A DNA stretch of 64,000 nucleotides, taken from assembly GCF_016756315.1 (NCBI RefSeq), contig NZ_AP024235.1, positions 3,720,001 to 3,784,000 on the forward strand, in the 5' to 3' direction. The position numbers and the translations under genes are program-made. The notes under the pieces were generated by a model. It was not told where the DNA came from and did no database searches. It worked only from the letters and a program-made list of their open reading frames with translations. This DNA is from Alteromonas sp. KC3 (lineage in GTDB: Bacteria > Pseudomonadota > Gammaproteobacteria > Enterobacterales > Alteromonadaceae). Below are positions 1-12,018 of the stretch, one piece after another; the first letter of the stretch is position 1, and each line of letters opens with the position of its first letter.

Positions 1-702
1 GTGTTTCCTTTTTTTACGCCTCCATCAGAAGCCTTGGTTAAAGTTGCCATAGGCACTTCTTTGGCGTCCATTGTGGTCTCAAGTGCCCGCTCTGTAATGG
101 CACACCGCGCCAAGGGAGCGGTCGATTTTGACATACTCCGCTCTTGGAGCATTTGGCTTATTTTAGGTGTTGGTGGCGGTGTATTCATAGCCAACAATAC
201 CAGTGCTAATGGCTTAACCGTCGTATTTGCAGCAGGTGTGCTGCTGTATTCCGTGTACTTTTTGTTTCCTGAGTTCGTCGTTCGTCCGGGTCTAGTCTTT
301 GACATGCCAACGGGTTTAGGAAAAGCGGTACTCGCGTTCGTGCTAGGCGGCTTTTCTGCATTACTCGGTATAGGAGGCGGTACACCCACCGTTATCACAA
401 TGGTGATGTGCCAACGCTCTATTCAGCAAGCCGTTGCTACTGCAGCGGGCGTGGGCTTTCTTATCGGACTTCCCGGCGCGATAGGCTTTTTGTTTATGAA
501 GCACCCCGAAAGCGCATCACTACCCTTCGGCACTGTTGGCTTTATCAATATACCCGCCCTAATTGCAATCAGTATAGGCGCCATATTTACCGCTCCTATT
601 GGCGCCAAAATGGCGCACAACTTCAGCGAAAAGAAACTCAAACGCCTTTTTGGCGTTTACTTGGTCATTGTCTCAAGCGCCATGTTTTACAAGGCCATGT
701 AG
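1..702 (+). CDS. TauE/SafE-family membrane permease, 5' end cut by window edge
   Basis: Predicted inner-membrane permease of the TauE/SafE (DUF81) family, which exports or imports small organic or sulfur-containing anions; the substrate cannot be read from sequence. The 233 visible residues are mostly hydrophobic helices, with the glycine-rich motif GGFSALLGIGGGTPTV near residues 116-131 typical of the second half of the family. Members are usually about 250-270 residues with eight helices. The reading frame is open to base 1, so the true start probably lies outside the window and the GTG at base 1 is only an arbitrary first codon. The Tat aminotransferase gene follows after 32 bases on the same strand and may be co-transcribed. 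Confidence 0.8.
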   Translation: MFPFFTPPSEALVKVAIGTSLASIVVSSARSVMAHRAKGAVDFDILRSWSIWLILGVGGGVFIANNTSANGLTVVFAAGVLLYSVYFLFPEFVVRPGLVFDMPTGLGKAVLAFVLGGFSALLGIGGGTPTVITMVMCQRSIQQAVATAAGVGFLIGLPGAIGFLFMKHPESASLPFGTVGFINIPALIAISIGAIFTAPIGAKMAHNFSEKKLKRLFGVYLVIVSSAMFYKAM

Positions 703-734
703 ACTCGAAAATAATGAAATAGAGGAAAATCAGC

Positions 735-1901
735 ATGACATACAATCGCTCAAGACGTTTATTTTTAGGCGGAACTGTCGCAGCTACAGCCCTAGGCGCA
801 AGCGGCTTAGTAAGCACAGCAGCAAACGGAGCAGACAGCCTTGTAAATAATGTCACTTACGGTCCTAAACCCGGCGTAGCCAAACTCAATGCCAATGAAA
901 ACCCGTTTGGGCCTAGTCCTCTTGCACTCAAAGCTATTGCCAAAGCATCGGCCGAGGGAGGCGCCTATTATGCCTACCCTGCTGCAATGACATTATTAGA
1001 CATGATTGCAGAACGCCACGGTATCAAACGCGAAAACATTTCTTTAAGCGCAGGGTCCAGTCCAATTCTATCTTATGCTGCGCTTGCGGCTAGTCATAAA
1101 GGCAAAATTCTAGGGCCTGATCTTTTTTGGGACACAACGTCGAAAGCGCCAGAAAAGCAAGGCGCACCTGAGATTGTAAGGGTGCCAAATACGCCTGACC
1201 TCGATATTGATTTAGACTCAATGTATGCTGCGTTAGATGAATCTGTTGGCATGGTACACATCTGTAATCCAAATAATCCAACTGGGAAAATACTCGATCC
1301 TGAAAAACTAAAAGCCTTTTGCATTAAGGCCTCTAAAAAAGCGTTAGTTTTGGTAGACGAAGCGTATAACGAGTTAATTGATGAGCCGCCAAAACACTCT
1401 ATGATCCCGCTGGTCAAAGCAGGTCACAACGTTATTGTGGCAAGAACATTTTCCAAGATATACGGCTTAGCAGGAATGCGCGTGGGTTACCTCATTGCAT
1501 CAGAGGAAAATACGCAATGGATTAATCAATACGGTATGGGGGGCTACACGTTAAACCAAGCTGGCCTTGCCGCAGCAATAGCTAGCTATAACGACGATGC
1601 GTTTCTCACTTTTTCAAAAGAAAAAATAGATGAAGCAAAGGCAATGGTAATGGCCGCGGTCCAGGCAAACGGCTTAACCGCGTTACCATCAAATACGAAC
1701 TTTATATTCGTCAATTTGGGTGATGGAAACGCTGAATACTTTCGACAAGCCATGGCTGAAAAAGACGTGCTTATTCGAGGCGTTTACCGAACCTACACAA
1801 ATTGGTCACGCGTCAGCATGGGTAAAATCGCCGACGTTAAGCGCTATGTAGATGCCATGCCCTACGCACTTGAAAAGATGTCGACACTGCAAAAAACGTA
1901 A
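735..1901 (+). CDS. Tat-exported PLP aminotransferase, HisC-like
   Basis: Class I/II pyridoxal-phosphate aminotransferase most like histidinol-phosphate aminotransferase. The CNPNNPTG motif is at residues 177-184, the cofactor-binding Asp and Tyr in VDEAYNE near 207-213, and the Schiff-base lysine is K241 in TFSKIYGLAG. The N-terminus carries a twin-arginine signal: SRRLFLGG at 6-13, then a hydrophobic stretch ending near ANGAD. That predicts folding with cofactor in the cytoplasm and export to the periplasm, which is unusual for a biosynthetic enzyme. No other his gene is nearby, so histidine biosynthesis is unlikely; the amino donor and acceptor are unknown. Length (388 residues) equals a normal HisC of about 350 plus the signal peptide. 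Confidence 0.85.
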   Translation: MTYNRSRRLFLGGTVAATALGASGLVSTAANGADSLVNNVTYGPKPGVAKLNANENPFGPSPLALKAIAKASAEGGAYYAYPAAMTLLDMIAERHGIKRENISLSAGSSPILSYAALAASHKGKILGPDLFWDTTSKAPEKQGAPEIVRVPNTPDLDIDLDSMYAALDESVGMVHICNPNNPTGKILDPEKLKAFCIKASKKALVLVDEAYNELIDEPPKHSMIPLVKAGHNVIVARTFSKIYGLAGMRVGYLIASEENTQWINQYGMGGYTLNQAGLAAAIASYNDDAFLTFSKEKIDEAKAMVMAAVQANGLTALPSNTNFIFVNLGDGNAEYFRQAMAEKDVLIRGVYRTYTNWSRVSMGKIADVKRYVDAMPYALEKMSTLQKT

Positions 1902-2210
1902 TGAACAATACGTGTTTCTATTTTGGCCTGCAGCACAATTGCTGCAGGTCATCGATTTGTTTCTCCATTACTCTATCTCTTGCATACTCAACACTTAAGT
2001 CTAATACGCGAAACTTCCTGTTTTGCCATATATTTAAGGCATTGGCGCTAGCGCAGTTACATTGCTCTTTGAGTATTTTCCTAAGTAGGTTGCACTAACG
2101 CCAAAGTTGCACATACTTTATAAAAACGCATAGCGGCCTAAACCTTATTTTCCGGCCCGTTTTTTATGCGCGTTTGATACCAATCAAAAAGTGACGGAAG
2201 GAGGTTGTTC
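1902..2210 (+). other. Intergenic region with two inverted repeats, no convincing gene
   Basis: About 309 bases without a supported gene; a 65-codon frame here has no homology signal and no ribosome site. Two structures are visible. The first is a near-perfect hairpin at 1925-1950 with 9-bp arms CCTGCAGCA and TGCTGCAGG around CAAT, 23 bases after the aminotransferase stop. It has no U-tract, so it could be an mRNA 3' stabiliser rather than a terminator. The second is an imperfect structure at about 2124-2174 pairing CGCATA with TATGCG, with inner GGCC arms and a T6 run. The strong ribosome site AAGGAGG for the next gene is at 2198-2204. Confidence 0.6.
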
Positions 2211-2576
2211 ATGTCAATTTCTGTATTGGTTGCTGACGACTCAAAGTTATCGAGACGAAGCGTAATCCGCTCGCTTCCAGAAGAGCTTGATTACGACATA
2301 ACAGAAGCAACCAATGGGCAAGAAGCGATTGATTCGCTCTCTCAGCAAGGTTTTGCTTTGCTGCTGCTAGATTTAACAATGCCAGGCGTTGATGGTGTGG
2401 GCGTATTAGAATATCTACAAGACAAGCAAGACAAACCCAACGTTATCGTGATAAGTGCTGACTTTCAGCCGGAAAAGCAAAAAATTGTGATGGCCTTGGG
2501 TGCTAAGAGATTCTTGCGAAAGCCGCTCGATAAAGAAGAACTCGCCATGACACTTTTCGAACTGGGGTACTTATGA
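2211..2576 (+). CDS. Single-domain response regulator (CheY-like receiver)
   Basis: A stand-alone receiver domain of 121 residues. It has acidic-pocket residues D9 and D10, phospho-acceptor D54 in LLLDLTMPG, the switch residue S82 in VISA and the conserved lysine K104 in LRKPLD. I start at the ATG at 2211, not the in-frame TTG at 2205, because AAGGAGG lies six bases upstream of it. There is no output domain, so signalling must go through protein contacts. The gene overlaps the next by four bases (ATGA), giving a tight operon with a CheC-type phosphatase and a histidine kinase that presumably phosphorylates D54. Confidence 0.9.
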   Translation: MSISVLVADDSKLSRRSVIRSLPEELDYDITEATNGQEAIDSLSQQGFALLLLDLTMPGVDGVGVLEYLQDKQDKPNVIVISADFQPEKQKIVMALGAKRFLRKPLDKEELAMTLFELGYL

Positions 2577-3157
2577 GTAGTGTATTACCATTAGACGAAG
2601 AGCAAAGAGACGCACTCCAAGAGCTCTTAAATATATCTATGGGTCAAGCCGCAAATTCATTGGCACAATTAATTGAAACCAAAATTGACATCTCCATTCC
2701 CACCATTTCAGCAGTGACGCCCAATGAGTTGTATAGCTTGCTGTTTGAAACAACTGGCGCATTTTACACTCGCCAGTCTTTTCTCGGCGACATTCACGGT
2801 GAAGTAATGTCAGTACTCTCTCGCTCGGGCTTATCTGAAGTGGCAGAGCTTATGGATTATGATGAACCACTCTCTAAGGAAGATGTGCAGGAGATCATTC
2901 TTGAGCTTTGCAACATACTCGCAGGTGCCTGTTTAGCCGGTTTATCTGAACAATTAGAACTAACGACTAATTTAAATATGCCAACGCTTTTTGTCCCAGA
3001 TAAAACTAATTTTGATGCACTCAAATGGCAGCACAGTTTGGTGATGGAAGTTCGCTTTGCTATCGCTATTTCATCTTTCAGTATGCGTGTTGTTTTCTGT
3101 TTAGATGATGAATCTCTCACTCGAATGAAAACGACATTGGACGAGTTACTTGAATAA
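2573..3157 (+). CDS. CheC/CheX-type phosphatase of a response regulator
   Basis: A 194-residue CheC-like protein. CheC-family phosphatases use paired ExxN motifs to remove the phosphate from CheY. Both are present: E17-N20 in LQELLNISMG, and E111-N114 in LELCNILAG. Two intact active sites suggest a working enzyme. No cheA, cheD, receptor or flagellar gene is visible in the window, so the likely target is the receiver encoded just upstream rather than a chemotaxis CheY. It overlaps the receiver gene by four bases and the kinase gene by one base (TAATG). Family assignment is from motif pattern; the target is inferred from context. Confidence 0.85.
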   Translation: MSSVLPLDEEQRDALQELLNISMGQAANSLAQLIETKIDISIPTISAVTPNELYSLLFETTGAFYTRQSFLGDIHGEVMSVLSRSGLSEVAELMDYDEPLSKEDVQEIILELCNILAGACLAGLSEQLELTTNLNMPTLFVPDKTNFDALKWQHSLVMEVRFAIAISSFSMRVVFCLDDESLTRMKTTLDELLE

Positions 3158-4434
3158 TGTTTGAACAACTGGTGGGTAAATTACCTGTCGGCATTGGTGT
3201 GGTAAATGAGAACTTTCAGGTTGTCTATCTTAACGAGTTTTTCCTAGACCGCTTGCCTCATGAGCTGCGTGGTGACTATAAAGAAAAAGTGGTTACCGAC
3301 CTATTTGAAGGCCAAGGTAAGTTTTTAAAGCGCAGGCTCAAATCGGTGTTTGTTTTACAACATCCTAGCTTTAGCTATTGGGAGCAACGCCCGCATATTT
3401 TTCCATTCAAAAGCTCTCGCCCAATTACGGGTGAAGAAACGCAGATGTATCAAAATATGGAAATTTTGCCGGTCAAGGACCCGAACACTGGCGAGAGACT
3501 CGCGTGCATTTTTCTGCAAGATGTCACTGCTCAAGCGAGCTATTTTCGTACTCAACAAAAACTCTCAGAAGCACTAAAAAAAGAACACGAAGCGCAGCGA
3601 AAGCTCATCAAAAAACTCGACAGCGCACAAAGCCAATTAATCCAGGCTGAGAAAATGGCCTCTACGGGTCAACTCGCGGCGGGGATCGCACATGAAATCA
3701 ATAACCCCATTGGCTTTGTCAACGCAAACTTAAATACTTTGGCACAGTACGCATCACACCTTATCAATATTGCTGACGGTGTACAGGAACAGATAAATGC
3801 GTTTAGCGAAGAGCTTGCCGAACAAATTACTTCCCTTTATGAATCTAACCACTATGCGTTGTTAAAAGAAGATATCAACGAGCTGATTAGTGAATCCGCC
3901 GAGGGTTTGATGCGGGTTAAAGAAATTGTTGAGAACTTAAAGAACTTCTCTATTGAATCAAAAGAAGGTGTGCAAAACATTGACCTATGTAAAATCTGCC
4001 GACAAATTATTTCTCTTGTCTCTGCGCAATACAATAAACCGCTCTACAAACTAGACTATGAACGCGAAGATGTGACTATCACGGGCTATCCAGGCCCAAT
4101 TAAACAAGCGTTGATGAATATTGTATTGAACGCTGCACAGGCCACTGCGCAAAAGGGCTTCGTGAAAATCTATATAAAGGAAGAGAACCAACATATTCAC
4201 GTGAAAGTCTTAGACAGCGGCCACGGTATTTCACAACAAAATCTCAAGCGAATTTTCGATCCTTTCTTTACCACAAAACCAGAGGGGCAAGGCCAAGGTT
4301 TAGGGCTCTCAGTGGCGTATACTGCTGTTGAGCAACACCAGGGAAAAATAAATGTCAGTAGTAAAGAAGGTAAAGGTACTGTCTTCGAAATTATTCTTCC
4401 TAAGTACTTCTTAGCACAAGACGCAGAAATATAA
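3157..4434 (+). CDS. PAS-domain sensor histidine kinase
   Basis: A 425-residue kinase without membrane spans, so probably cytosolic or complex-bound. Residues 1-125 form a PAS-like sensor, followed by a coiled-coil linker (about 130-165) and a HisKA domain with phospho-accepting H179 in GIAHEINNPIG. The C-terminal HATPase domain has the N-box MNIVLNAAQA, the G1 box VLDSGHGI and a GQGLGLSVAY G2 box. It ends the operon receiver-CheC-kinase, overlapping the CheC gene by one base. The likely circuit is a kinase phosphorylating the receiver and the CheC homologue removing the phosphate. The sensed signal is unknown. Confidence 0.9.
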   Translation: MFEQLVGKLPVGIGVVNENFQVVYLNEFFLDRLPHELRGDYKEKVVTDLFEGQGKFLKRRLKSVFVLQHPSFSYWEQRPHIFPFKSSRPITGEETQMYQNMEILPVKDPNTGERLACIFLQDVTAQASYFRTQQKLSEALKKEHEAQRKLIKKLDSAQSQLIQAEKMASTGQLAAGIAHEINNPIGFVNANLNTLAQYASHLINIADGVQEQINAFSEELAEQITSLYESNHYALLKEDINELISESAEGLMRVKEIVENLKNFSIESKEGVQNIDLCKICRQIISLVSAQYNKPLYKLDYEREDVTITGYPGPIKQALMNIVLNAAQATAQKGFVKIYIKEENQHIHVKVLDSGHGISQQNLKRIFDPFFTTKPEGQGQGLGLSVAYTAVEQHQGKINVSSKEGKGTVFEIILPKYFLAQDAEI

Positions 4435-4463
4435 GCAACAGCTCCATTCACCTCTTACTGTCA

Positions 4464-5486
4464 TTAGTGCGTGACATACTCATAAATACCCTGACTGTTT
4501 AACGACCTTTTAAGCCTACCTTTTGCCACCAAATAATTAAGATGCGACATACATTCAGCAACAGCAAACACCATGTTTCGACTCGACAGCTCCCTTTTAA
4601 ACATTACTGGTAGCAATGAAACTAGTGTTTGTGGTTTGTTACACGCTTCACCCAGCGCCGATAAATGTTCCTGATGATGGCAGATCAACTCATCTACCCG
4701 TTGATGAAGCCCCACAAAGGGCAGTTTGTGGGCTGGCAATACAATAGTATTTTCAGGAAGTAATTTGAATTGAGGTAGCGTTGTTAGGTAGTCCTCTAGT
4801 GTACTCGCCTCAGGCTCCGTAGAGTATGCGCCAATGTTTGGGGTGATGATCGGTAAAATGTGGTCTCCCGAAATCAATACGTTTTTTTCTTTATTGAATA
4901 GGCAAACATGCTCTGGCGAGTGGCCACGACCGATAATTACTTTCCAGGTGTCTCCTCCAAACGTTAGCTGCATATCGTGTTTTAAACGTGTATAGCTGAT
5001 AGGTACAGGAGAAACGACGCTACTATAACCTTTGTTACCGCCGGAAGTTAGCTGTTCAATTAACGTCGAATCGAGCCCCGCCCGTTTATAGTACTCAATA
5101 TCTCTTTCATTAGTGGCGCCATTTCTCCCTGCACCAAATGCACGAGCAGTAAAGTACTCCGTTTGAGACATGTAAAAAGGCACGTTGTAATTATCAGCAA
5201 TCCACCCAGCAAGGCCGATATGATCTGGGTGTAAATGTGTCACAATGACACCACATATTGGAGAATCTAGCTGAGCGAATATTGTTTCCCAGAGCGCCTT
5301 GGTTTTTGATGTACCTAAGCCTGTATCAACAACCACCCACCCATTTTCAGCGCGTATAAGGTACAAGTTGATGTGGTCAAGCTCAAATGGAAGCGGCATT
5401 GTTAACCACAATACGCCGTCAACAATTTCAATTAACTGACCCGGCTCAACTTGTTCGTCGAAAAGGTATTTCATCTTCCTGTCCAT
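4464..5486 (-). CDS. Metallo-beta-lactamase-fold hydrolase
   Basis: A 340-residue MBL-fold protein with the zinc motif THLHPDH (H84, H86, D88, H89), later ligands in GRGHSPEHV and SGDHI, and a C-terminal winged-helix-like region (about 265-335) as in the LACTB2-like group. Such proteins act on thioesters, glyoxalase-II-type substrates or nucleic acids, and the substrate cannot be told here. It converges on the kinase gene 30 bases away. Start choice is uncertain: MDRK at 5486 lacks a ribosome site, and the internal MKYLFDE four codons on has AGGA too close. Confidence 0.75.
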   Translation of the reverse strand: MDRKMKYLFDEQVEPGQLIEIVDGVLWLTMPLPFELDHINLYLIRAENGWVVVDTGLGTSKTKALWETIFAQLDSPICGVIVTHLHPDHIGLAGWIADNYNVPFYMSQTEYFTARAFGAGRNGATNERDIEYYKRAGLDSTLIEQLTSGGNKGYSSVVSPVPISYTRLKHDMQLTFGGDTWKVIIGRGHSPEHVCLFNKEKNVLISGDHILPIITPNIGAYSTEPEASTLEDYLTTLPQFKLLPENTIVLPAHKLPFVGLHQRVDELICHHQEHLSALGEACNKPQTLVSLLPVMFKRELSSRNMVFAVAECMSHLNYLVAKGRLKRSLNSQGIYEYVTH

Positions 5487-5649
5487 CTATAACGGTGCAC
5501 ACACTATATAAGTGTTCTATCGCGTCAATCGTATAAAGACAAACGTATCTGCCGAATAGAGATCTATAGGAGTCGGTGATAGCAAAGGGTATACTTAGAA
5601 ACATATACACATATTTGCCTTTTGAAATACATTCTCTGCATTACACGAC

Positions 5650-8046
5650 ATGTCAAAACCGCTAATAAAACAGGGCTTCATTTTGAGCAAGGGCACGTTT
5701 ACTCGTTCGGGAAAAGTGCATGTGGAATTATGGGTAAAGACAGACACAACAACAGTAAGGCTGATATCTGAGCCTCAGCAGCCCGTTTGCTTTGTTGCAA
5801 CCACACAACAAGACGACTTATTGGCAGTATTGGACACACTCCAGAAACACATAACCTTTTCAGACGATGGTTTCACAACGTTAGAGCAAGTTGCAGTTGT
5901 AACCGTTAAAGCTGACACAGAAAGCCGCATGCATCAGCTAAGACAAATCGCAAAGCAAGTTGGGGTGACGCTCTACGAAGCCGATATTCGTGTTGCAGAT
6001 AGGTTTCTAATGGAACGCTTTGTCTATGGCGCGATTGAATTTCTTAGCCCAAGTGACCGTAAATCTGCATCGTCACCCGTTACCATTGAAAATGCGCAAA
6101 TTAGACCCGGTAACTACCGCCCTACTTTCTCTTCTCTTAGCATCGATATTGAGTGTGACGAGCATGAGACACTTTTCAGCATTGCGCTAGCAGGCGACGG
6201 CCTTAGCGAAGTGATACTGAAAAGGCCTGATACTTTGAATAGCGACATTGAATTAAGTACCGCGCAAACAGATTACACGTTAACCGTTGTTGATGATGAA
6301 GCGACGTTGCTTGAACACTTTTTTCAACGACTTAGCGCTTTCGACCCCGATATTATTCTAGGTTGGAACGTCAAACAGTTTGATATGGCTGTGATTGCAA
6401 GACGTGCCAAATATAACAAACTGCCCTTTGCAATCGGTAGGCATGACAGAGAAGCCTCGGTAAGAGAGTGGGAAGACCAAACGATTGTAGATGTGCCAGG
6501 CAGGGCTGTTGTTGATGGTATAGAGTCGCTTAAGACAATGACTTATCAATTTGAGTCTTTCTCACTTGATCATGTATCAGAAGTACTATTGGGCGAAAAC
6601 AAGCTTATCCAAGATCACAATAAACTTGAAGCAATCAAACAACTCTATCAAAACGATCCGATTGCCCTTGCTAACTACAACTTTAAAGACACGGTGTTAG
6701 TTAATCAAATACAGCACGCGACCCAGTTTATCGATTTTCTTGCACTTAGAGGCACGCTAACAGGTTTAGATATAAGCCGTCCGGGAGGCTCTGTCGCAGC
6801 CTTTCTCAATGTTTATTTGCCCAAATTACACCGAGAACGCTATGTAGCTGGTGTTCGCCCTGAAAATGGTGGGCTTGCCAGCCCAGGCGGCTATGTGATG
6901 CATTCGAAACCTGGATTGTATCAAGACGTTTTGGTACTGGATTTTAAAAGCCTATACCCCTCTATAATTCGAACATTTAAAATCGATCCATTGGGGTTAG
7001 CAGAAGGTCTCAAGCACCCCGCTAGCGCAATTGAGGGCTTTAAGGGCGCTGTATTTAGTCGCGACAAACACTTTCTCCCAGATATCATTGAAAACCTTTG
7101 GCGTCAGCGTGATGAGGCGAAAAAACAAAATGACGCGCCCCGTTCCCAAGCCATTAAAATACTTATGAATTCATTTTATGGTGTATTAGGTAGTGGAGGA
7201 TGTCCTTTTTACGACCCCCGGCTAGCCAGTTCAATTACCCTGCGCGGTCACGAAATTATGCAAACCACTGCACGCTGGATAGAAGAACTGGGGTATACCG
7301 TTATTTATGGGGATACCGATTCAACTTTTGTGCACGTTGAAGGCAATAATGCATTTGGTACTCCGAAAGAGACAGGAAAGCAGCTTGCTGGGCTTATCAA
7401 TAAAAAGTGGCGTGAACTTCTGCGTTCGCAATTTCACATTGAGTGCCATTTAGAAATTGAATTTGAATCACATTTCTCGACCTTTTTTATGCCAACAATA
7501 CGCGGCTCTTCTCAAGGCAGCAAAAAACGTTATTCCGGTTTAAAGAGTGAAGTAATTGATGGAGTAGAAACGAATACGCTCATATTTAAAGGCCTGGAAA
7601 ATGTACGTTCAGATTGGACAGAGCTTGCCAAGAACTTTCAATACACTTTGTATCAGAAGGTGTTTAACAAAGAGCCGGTTAAAAATTATATTGAGCACAC
7701 ATTAGCTGACATTCGACAGGGAAACGTAGATGCGTTGCTTGTTTATAAGAAACGACTGAGAAAGCCATTGTCATCGTATGTAAAGTCTATACCTCCTCAT
7801 GTAAAAGCAGCCAGACTAGCAGATGCACTTTATAAAGAACGAGGAGAACCATTACGATTCCAGAACAATACAACAATACCTTACGTAATAACGGTGCAAG
7901 GGCCTCAAACGACAGACACAGTTTCCGCCCCTTTAGATTACGAGCACTATATTGAAAAGCAAATTAAACCCATTGCAGATAGTATATTGCCGTTGATTGG
8001 CTCAGATTTCGACAAGCTCACTAATCAACAGCTAAACCTGTTCTGA
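5650..8046 (+). CDS. polB: DNA polymerase II (family B)
   Basis: Family B polymerase of 798 residues, close to E. coli PolB. The proofreading exonuclease has D166 and E168 in LSIDIECDE and a later ILGWNVKQFD motif. Polymerase motif A is DFKSLYPSI with D431, motif B is the ILMNSFYG region, and motif C is YGDTDS with D555 and D557. All metal-binding residues are present, so it should be an active high-fidelity polymerase for restart and translesion synthesis. In E. coli polB belongs to the LexA regulon, but I find no CTGT-N8-ACAG box in the 160 bases upstream. Flanking genes are unrelated. Confidence 0.95.
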   Translation: MSKPLIKQGFILSKGTFTRSGKVHVELWVKTDTTTVRLISEPQQPVCFVATTQQDDLLAVLDTLQKHITFSDDGFTTLEQVAVVTVKADTESRMHQLRQIAKQVGVTLYEADIRVADRFLMERFVYGAIEFLSPSDRKSASSPVTIENAQIRPGNYRPTFSSLSIDIECDEHETLFSIALAGDGLSEVILKRPDTLNSDIELSTAQTDYTLTVVDDEATLLEHFFQRLSAFDPDIILGWNVKQFDMAVIARRAKYNKLPFAIGRHDREASVREWEDQTIVDVPGRAVVDGIESLKTMTYQFESFSLDHVSEVLLGENKLIQDHNKLEAIKQLYQNDPIALANYNFKDTVLVNQIQHATQFIDFLALRGTLTGLDISRPGGSVAAFLNVYLPKLHRERYVAGVRPENGGLASPGGYVMHSKPGLYQDVLVLDFKSLYPSIIRTFKIDPLGLAEGLKHPASAIEGFKGAVFSRDKHFLPDIIENLWRQRDEAKKQNDAPRSQAIKILMNSFYGVLGSGGCPFYDPRLASSITLRGHEIMQTTARWIEELGYTVIYGDTDSTFVHVEGNNAFGTPKETGKQLAGLINKKWRELLRSQFHIECHLEIEFESHFSTFFMPTIRGSSQGSKKRYSGLKSEVIDGVETNTLIFKGLENVRSDWTELAKNFQYTLYQKVFNKEPVKNYIEHTLADIRQGNVDALLVYKKRLRKPLSSYVKSIPPHVKAARLADALYKERGEPLRFQNNTTIPYVITVQGPQTTDTVSAPLDYEHYIEKQIKPIADSILPLIGSDFDKLTNQQLNLF

Positions 8047-8247
8047 ATCATTCTTGTTTGTATGAACATCTTTCAAATGTTGTTACGTATTAACATACCG
8101 CCATTATAAGCCCACCAGTTAAAAAACTAGCAATATCTATAATATTCAATTAGATACACCATTGGCACAACTAGTGAATAGTCTTTCGTTGTGTAGTAAT
8201 GAGCAATTGATCGCTCACATTTATTCTCAAATAGAAGGATTTACATT

Positions 8248-8826
8248 ATGAAGACTACAAAACTTAGTACGATCATGAGTGCAGTATTGGCAGCAACTAT
8301 TTCATCTACAGCGTTTGCTGGCCATCATGAAACAAAGGTTGATACTAGCTTTAATGCTATGGACACAAATAGCGATGGTTTCATTGTCGCTTCTGAGGTT
8401 GAAGGCACACTTGAAGCCAAAACGTTAGCAATGATGGATACAGATGGCGACAACATGGTTAATCGTAATGAGTTTTCTATATTCGTTGATGAAAAGCCGT
8501 CTATGTTCAGCGATGAAATTATTACTAAAGTTAAGACTACCAGTACCACAGATGCGGTGTTGATTAAACGCGGCGATGTAGCGTTAATGGAAAAAGCAGA
8601 TGGTGAGATGATCTCTGAAAAAAATAAAGAGCTTCGTACCGAAATGTCAGCGATGGCCGATGATCGATTTACGCAGATTGATACCAACAGCGACGGTAAA
8701 CTAACGACTAAAGAGATCGAAGTTGCAGAAATCCAAGGTGACTTTGATGAAATGGATGACAACGATGACCAAGTAATCACGCGAATGGAATATCGTGCCT
8801 ATTTTGAAGAAATTGAATCGGAATAG
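8248..8826 (+). CDS. Secreted EF-hand calcium-binding protein
   Basis: A 192-residue protein with a Sec signal peptide (cleavage likely after AFA at residue 24) and four EF-hand loops: D39-E50 (DTNSDGFIVASE), D64-E75, D145-E156 (DTNSDGKLTTKE) and D170-E181. The loops form two pairs separated by a charged linker. A periplasmic or extracellular calcium-binding role is likely; nothing points to an enzymatic activity. AAGGA at 8236-8240 supports the start. It is followed by the hairpin terminator it shares with the rRNA operon. Confidence 0.85.
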   Translation: MKTTKLSTIMSAVLAATISSTAFAGHHETKVDTSFNAMDTNSDGFIVASEVEGTLEAKTLAMMDTDGDNMVNRNEFSIFVDEKPSMFSDEIITKVKTTSTTDAVLIKRGDVALMEKADGEMISEKNKELRTEMSAMADDRFTQIDTNSDGKLTTKEIEVAEIQGDFDEMDDNDDQVITRMEYRAYFEEIESE

Positions 8827-8856
8827 CTTTTACTTCGCTACTAAACGTCATAAAGC

Positions 8857-8883
8857 AAAAAACCCGCCGTAAGGCGGGTTTCT
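8857..8883. terminator. Bidirectional terminator between EF-hand gene and rRNA operon
   Basis: Stem AACCCGCC / GGCGGGTT with loop GTAA, flanked by A-rich sequence on the left and T-rich on the right. It can end the EF-hand transcript on the plus strand and the 5S end of the rRNA operon on the minus strand. Confidence 0.85.
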
Positions 8884-8890
8884 TTAATTA

Positions 8891-9009
8891 GGACCTGGCA
8901 GTGTCCTACTCTCACATGGGGAAGCCCCACACTACCATCGGCGCTAATACGTTTCACTTCTGAGTTCGGAATGGAGTCAGGTGGTACCGTATCGCTATGG
9001 CTGCCAGGA
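8891..9009 (-). rRNA. rrf: 5S ribosomal RNA
   Basis: The minus strand shows a 5S sequence of about 118 bases whose ends pair (CTGGCAG near the 5' end, CTGCCAGG near the 3' end). It contains the conserved loop segment CCGAACTCAGAAGTGAAACG. It lies downstream of 23S as the last gene of the operon. Ends are approximate to a few bases. Confidence 0.93.
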
Positions 9010-9142
9010 AAAACTGGTAACAATCTAGAAAACTGGATATCAATTCAATCGTGAGTAACTACTTTTCACTCTACTTTCTGCTCATTTTTCAGAGCTTAGC
9101 TTGTCTACAACACTCAAAAGCCTAAAGCTTCTTGGGCGTTGT

Positions 9143-12018
<2,876 letters not shown>

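Noticed and set aside
1901..2098. 65-codon frame after the Tat aminotransferase
   Set aside because: It overlaps a hairpin, is Cys/Phe/Leu-rich with no signal or domain and lacks a ribosome site.
5487..5649. LexA box upstream of polB
   Set aside because: No CTGT-N8-ACAG in the 160 bases upstream; E. coli regulation cannot be assumed.
8160..8180. TGGCAC upstream of the EF-hand gene
   Set aside because: No TTGC at the right spacing, so not a sigma-54 promoter.
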